Positions 62,055 to 64,000 of a DNA stretch of 64,000 nucleotides are shown here, piece by piece. A program made the translations under genes and the position numbers. Source of the stretch: an uncultured bacterium (GTDB lineage: Bacteria > Actinomycetota > Coriobacteriia > Coriobacteriales > Coriobacteriaceae); contig CAJMMN010000003.1 in assembly GCA_905214525.1 (NCBI GenBank), positions 109,758 to 173,757 on the forward strand. Reading direction: 5' to 3'. Every line of letters begins with the position of its first letter. The stretch's first letter is position 1. The notes under the pieces are model-generated. The model saw only the letters and a program-made list of their open reading frames with translations. It was not told where the DNA came from and searched no databases.

Positions 62055-63338
62055 ATGTCACTTGCAGCTCAGCAATCGCTTGAATCCAATTACGTTATGC
62101 ATACCTTTGGCCGCTCTCCGGTCGAGTTTGTCGAGGGTCACGGCATGAAGCTCACCGGCGACGATAGCCGTGAGTACCTCGACTTTCTTGCCGGCATCGG
62201 CGTGTGCAGCCTAGGTCATGGCGACCCGGCTGTGCTCTCGGCGCTCGAGGCACAGACCAAAAAGCTCATGCATGTCTCCAATTACTTCTACATTGAGCAG
62301 CGCGGACAGGTCGCGGCGCTGCTGTCCAAGCTTGCTAACGACGACGTAGATGGTGCGCGCGTGCTTGCCGATGCCATTGCCGCCGGCGATGAGATCACGG
62401 CAGCTGCTCTTGGTGCCCCGGCTGCGGACGAGCAGGTGTGGGAGACCTTCTTTGCCAACTCCGGCGCCGAGGCCAACGAGGGCTCGATGAAGCTCGCGCG
62501 CCTGTACGCCAAGCGTGCCGGTAACGGTGGCAACACCATCGTGTGCATGCGCGGCGGTTTCCATGGCAGAACGCTTGAGACCATTGCTGCCACCATGCAG
62601 GATTGGCTGCAGGATAGTTTCCGCCCGCTGCCGGGTGGCTTTGTGGCCTGCACGCCCAACGATATCGATGAACTGCGTGCGATCTTTAAGCATCTGGGGA
62701 GCGAAATTTGTGCCGTGATGCTCGAGCCGATCCAGGGCGAGAGCGGTGTGCACCCCATGACCGAGGAGTTTATGGCGGCAGCGCGCGACCTGGCACACGA
62801 AGTGGGCGCCGTGCTTATCGCCGACGAGGTCCAGTGCGGCATCTTCCGCTCCGGCAAGCCGTTTGCATTCCAAACCTATGGCGTGGAACCCGACATCATG
62901 AGCCTTGCCAAGGGCATTGCTGATGGCGTGCCCATGGGTGCCGTCGTGGCAAAGAAGGAGATTGCCGACGTGTTTAAGCCGGGCGACCACGGCTCGACCT
63001 TTGGCGGTAGCTGCTTGGCCATCGCGGCGTGTGCCGCGACGCTCTCCGCACTCGTGCGCGGCGATTATGCCGACCACGCTGCCAAGGTAGGCGCCTATAT
63101 GGAGGCAAAGCTCGCCAAGCTGCCGAACGTGACCGAGGTGCGTGGCCGCGGCTTGATGCTCGGCTGCGATCTGGACGATACTGTGGGTGATGCACACGAC
63201 GTTGTGGCCCGTGCATTGGGGGCTGGTGCCGTGATTAACGCTACGGGTGCCCATACGCTGCGTTTCCTGCCGCCGCTCGTGTGCGAAGAGGCCGACGTGG
63301 ACAGCCTAATCGAGATCCTGGCGGGTGTCTTGGGCTAA
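62055..63338 (+). CDS. argD: acetylornithine aminotransferase, 427 aa
   Basis: Pyridoxal-phosphate class III transaminase making acetylornithine. FANSGAEANEGSMKLAR, GGFHGRTL, EPIQGESG, LIADEVQCG and the lysine in SLAKGIADG are canonical. A 25-residue insertion near residue 100 (ANDDVDGARVLADAIAAGDE) is unusual. AACGAAAGGC precedes the ATG. Last gene of the argCJBD run; a hairpin region follows. Confidence 0.96.
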   Translation: MSLAAQQSLESNYVMHTFGRSPVEFVEGHGMKLTGDDSREYLDFLAGIGVCSLGHGDPAVLSALEAQTKKLMHVSNYFYIEQRGQVAALLSKLANDDVDGARVLADAIAAGDEITAAALGAPAADEQVWETFFANSGAEANEGSMKLARLYAKRAGNGGNTIVCMRGGFHGRTLETIAATMQDWLQDSFRPLPGGFVACTPNDIDELRAIFKHLGSEICAVMLEPIQGESGVHPMTEEFMAAARDLAHEVGAVLIADEVQCGIFRSGKPFAFQTYGVEPDIMSLAKGIADGVPMGAVVAKKEIADVFKPGDHGSTFGGSCLAIAACAATLSALVRGDYADHAAKVGAYMEAKLAKLPNVTEVRGRGLMLGCDLDDTVGDAHDVVARALGAGAVINATGAHTLRFLPPLVCEEADVDSLIEILAGVLG

Positions 63339-63423
63339 CGCGGCACAATAACTCAATTTGGACCGGGTTCCGGACTGCGGACGTGCCCTATGTGGCATGA
63401 TTCAGCGGTCTGGAGCCCGTTTT

Positions 63424-63442
63424 GCCTTAGATTTGCTAAGGC
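63424..63442 (+). terminator. short hairpin after argD
   Basis: GCCTTAG (63424-63430), loop ATTTG, CTAAGGC (63436-63442). An imperfect GGGTTCCGGACTGC/GCGGTCTGGAGCCC structure lies at about 63366-63419. Together they probably end the arg operon; there is no T-run. Confidence 0.5.
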
Positions 63443-63473
63443 GGGGAGACCTGCTGGTCAAAAAACATTAAAT

Positions 63474-63653
63474 ATGAGTACTGTTACCGATTTGGTCGCA
63501 GCAATTTTGGACTAATAAGACCAGATGGCAAGTCGAAATGGCGATGAATGCACGATTTTGATCTAATTGTTAGTCCTTATAATGGACATATGTTGCGTAA
63601 CTTAAGCAAATACTATCTTTTGATATGTTGTAAGCAAGGTAGCAGTACTCATT
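63474..63653. repeat. 180-bp element with 15-bp terminal inverted repeats
   Basis: ATGAGTACTGTTACC (63474-63488) and GGTAGCAGTACTCAT (63639-63653) match at 14 of 15 positions, with weaker homology outward. Inside is GGACTAA/TTAGTCC. AT-richer than the surroundings, no ORF. MITE-like. Confidence 0.65.
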
Positions 63654-63696
63654 TTTGCCATTTTCTGGCCACGGCCTTTGTGACAGACGTGCTGGC

Positions 63697-64000
63697 GGGT
63701 TCGAATCCCATGCGCTGGGCCTGAAAAAAAGAAAGGCCTCCATCGCTGGAGGCCTAACAATTCAGTGGTGGGCGATGAGGGATGTCGCGTGCGGCTGGCG
63801 CCGCCCGCTCTCGCTTCGGGCCTGCGGCCCTCGCGTGCTGCGCTGGAAAACGCTTCGCGTTTCCTCAGCTCCGCACCCTTGTGGGTTCGAATCCCATGAA
63901 ATGGGCCCAAGCAAAAACGGTCCCCTTTCGAGGACCGTTTCCAAATCAGTGGTGGGCGATGAGGGATGTCGCGTGCGGCTGGCGCCGCCCGCTCTCGCTT
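63697..64000. repeat. tandem ~185-bp repeat made of tRNA-3'-end-like pieces
   Basis: The T-arm sequence GGGTTCGAATCCCATG occurs at 63697-63712 and 63883-63898. Each is followed by an A-rich run and a strong hairpin (63734-63755; 63915-63940). Then comes CAGTGGTGGGCGATGAGGGA at 63763 and 63947, which in reverse complement reads as a tRNA 3' end, TCCCTCATCGCCCACCA. The GC-rich remainder repeats, and the second copy runs off the window. No complete tRNA cloverleaf is found. Confidence 0.75.

Noticed and set aside
63660..63730. Complete tRNA gene
   Set aside because: The T-arm sequence is convincing, but no matching acceptor 5' strand, D-arm or anticodon arm can be folded upstream.
63602..63944. 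Minus-strand proteins containing GIRTH/GIRTRQ and WDSNPQ
   Set aside because: These peptides are typical translations of reverse-complement tRNA T-arm sequence and are not genes.

Overview
This 64 kb window is chromosomal DNA from a high-GC anaerobic actinobacterium. It looks most like Collinsella or a close relative in the Coriobacteriia. The clues are the GC-rich, GTG/TTG-tolerant gene starts, a Tat-type lipoprotein in an amino-acid ABC operon, an FMN-riboswitch ECF riboflavin transporter with a fused double ATPase, an AmaP/DUF2273/Asp23 operon, and a giant CoA-dehydratase-activase-like protein. The species assignment is inference; no rRNA is present. No phage, insertion sequence, transposase or CRISPR array is visible.

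Layout. 1-4.4 kb: the end of an M18 aminopeptidase, a small ORF, then D-2-hydroxyacid dehydrogenase, methionine aminopeptidase with a SEC-C zinc motif, and a radical SAM protein on the minus strand. 4.6-7.9 kb: an alpha/beta hydrolase, then a GGDEF-REC-HD-GYP signalling protein with its own HPt partner. 8.1-11.6 kb: a DUF2975/XRE regulator pair and a three-gene ABC exporter whose promoters carry matching operator-like sites. 11.7-16 kb (minus): a polar amino-acid ABC transporter with a class-I glutamine amidotransferase-like hydrolase. 16.3-23.3 kb: iron alcohol dehydrogenase, dxs (minus), HD protein plus CmpB-like membrane protein, ammonium transporter and PII. 23.4-26.4 kb: TetR plus MFS exporter with clear operators, and a HAD phosphatase with an SD-masking hairpin. 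26.8-27.1 kb: a candidate type I toxin-antitoxin locus. 27.2-32.7 kb: TetR plus a 1593-residue dehydratase activase. 33-40 kb: DUF389, OPT transporter, type III pantothenate kinase, dCMP deaminase, NifU-like protein and Lgt. 40-50 kb: a large membrane protein, YebC, the Asp23 operon, YitT, DUF4013 and two amidohydrolases. 51-53.4 kb: groES-groEL. 53.8-58.2 kb: FMN riboswitch, RibU, fused EcfA, EcfT and two PNPOx-like proteins. 58.3-63.3 kb: the argCJBD arginine operon with ARG-box-like operators. 63.4-64 kb: a repeat array built from tRNA-3'-end-like pieces.

The coding genes are mostly core housekeeping and transport. The unusual content lies between genes. Intergenic spaces are packed with palindromes of several families. 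One family keeps a GGGACAGG-type centre while the stem arms change. Another has six arms of TGTTACAGATYGAGA. Others are 130-200 bp nested hairpins bracketing groESL. The best candidates for something undescribed are the small toxin locus at 26.8-27.06 kb with two convergent TAGAAT promoters, the tRNA-end composite repeat at the right edge, and the variable-arm, constant-core palindrome family.
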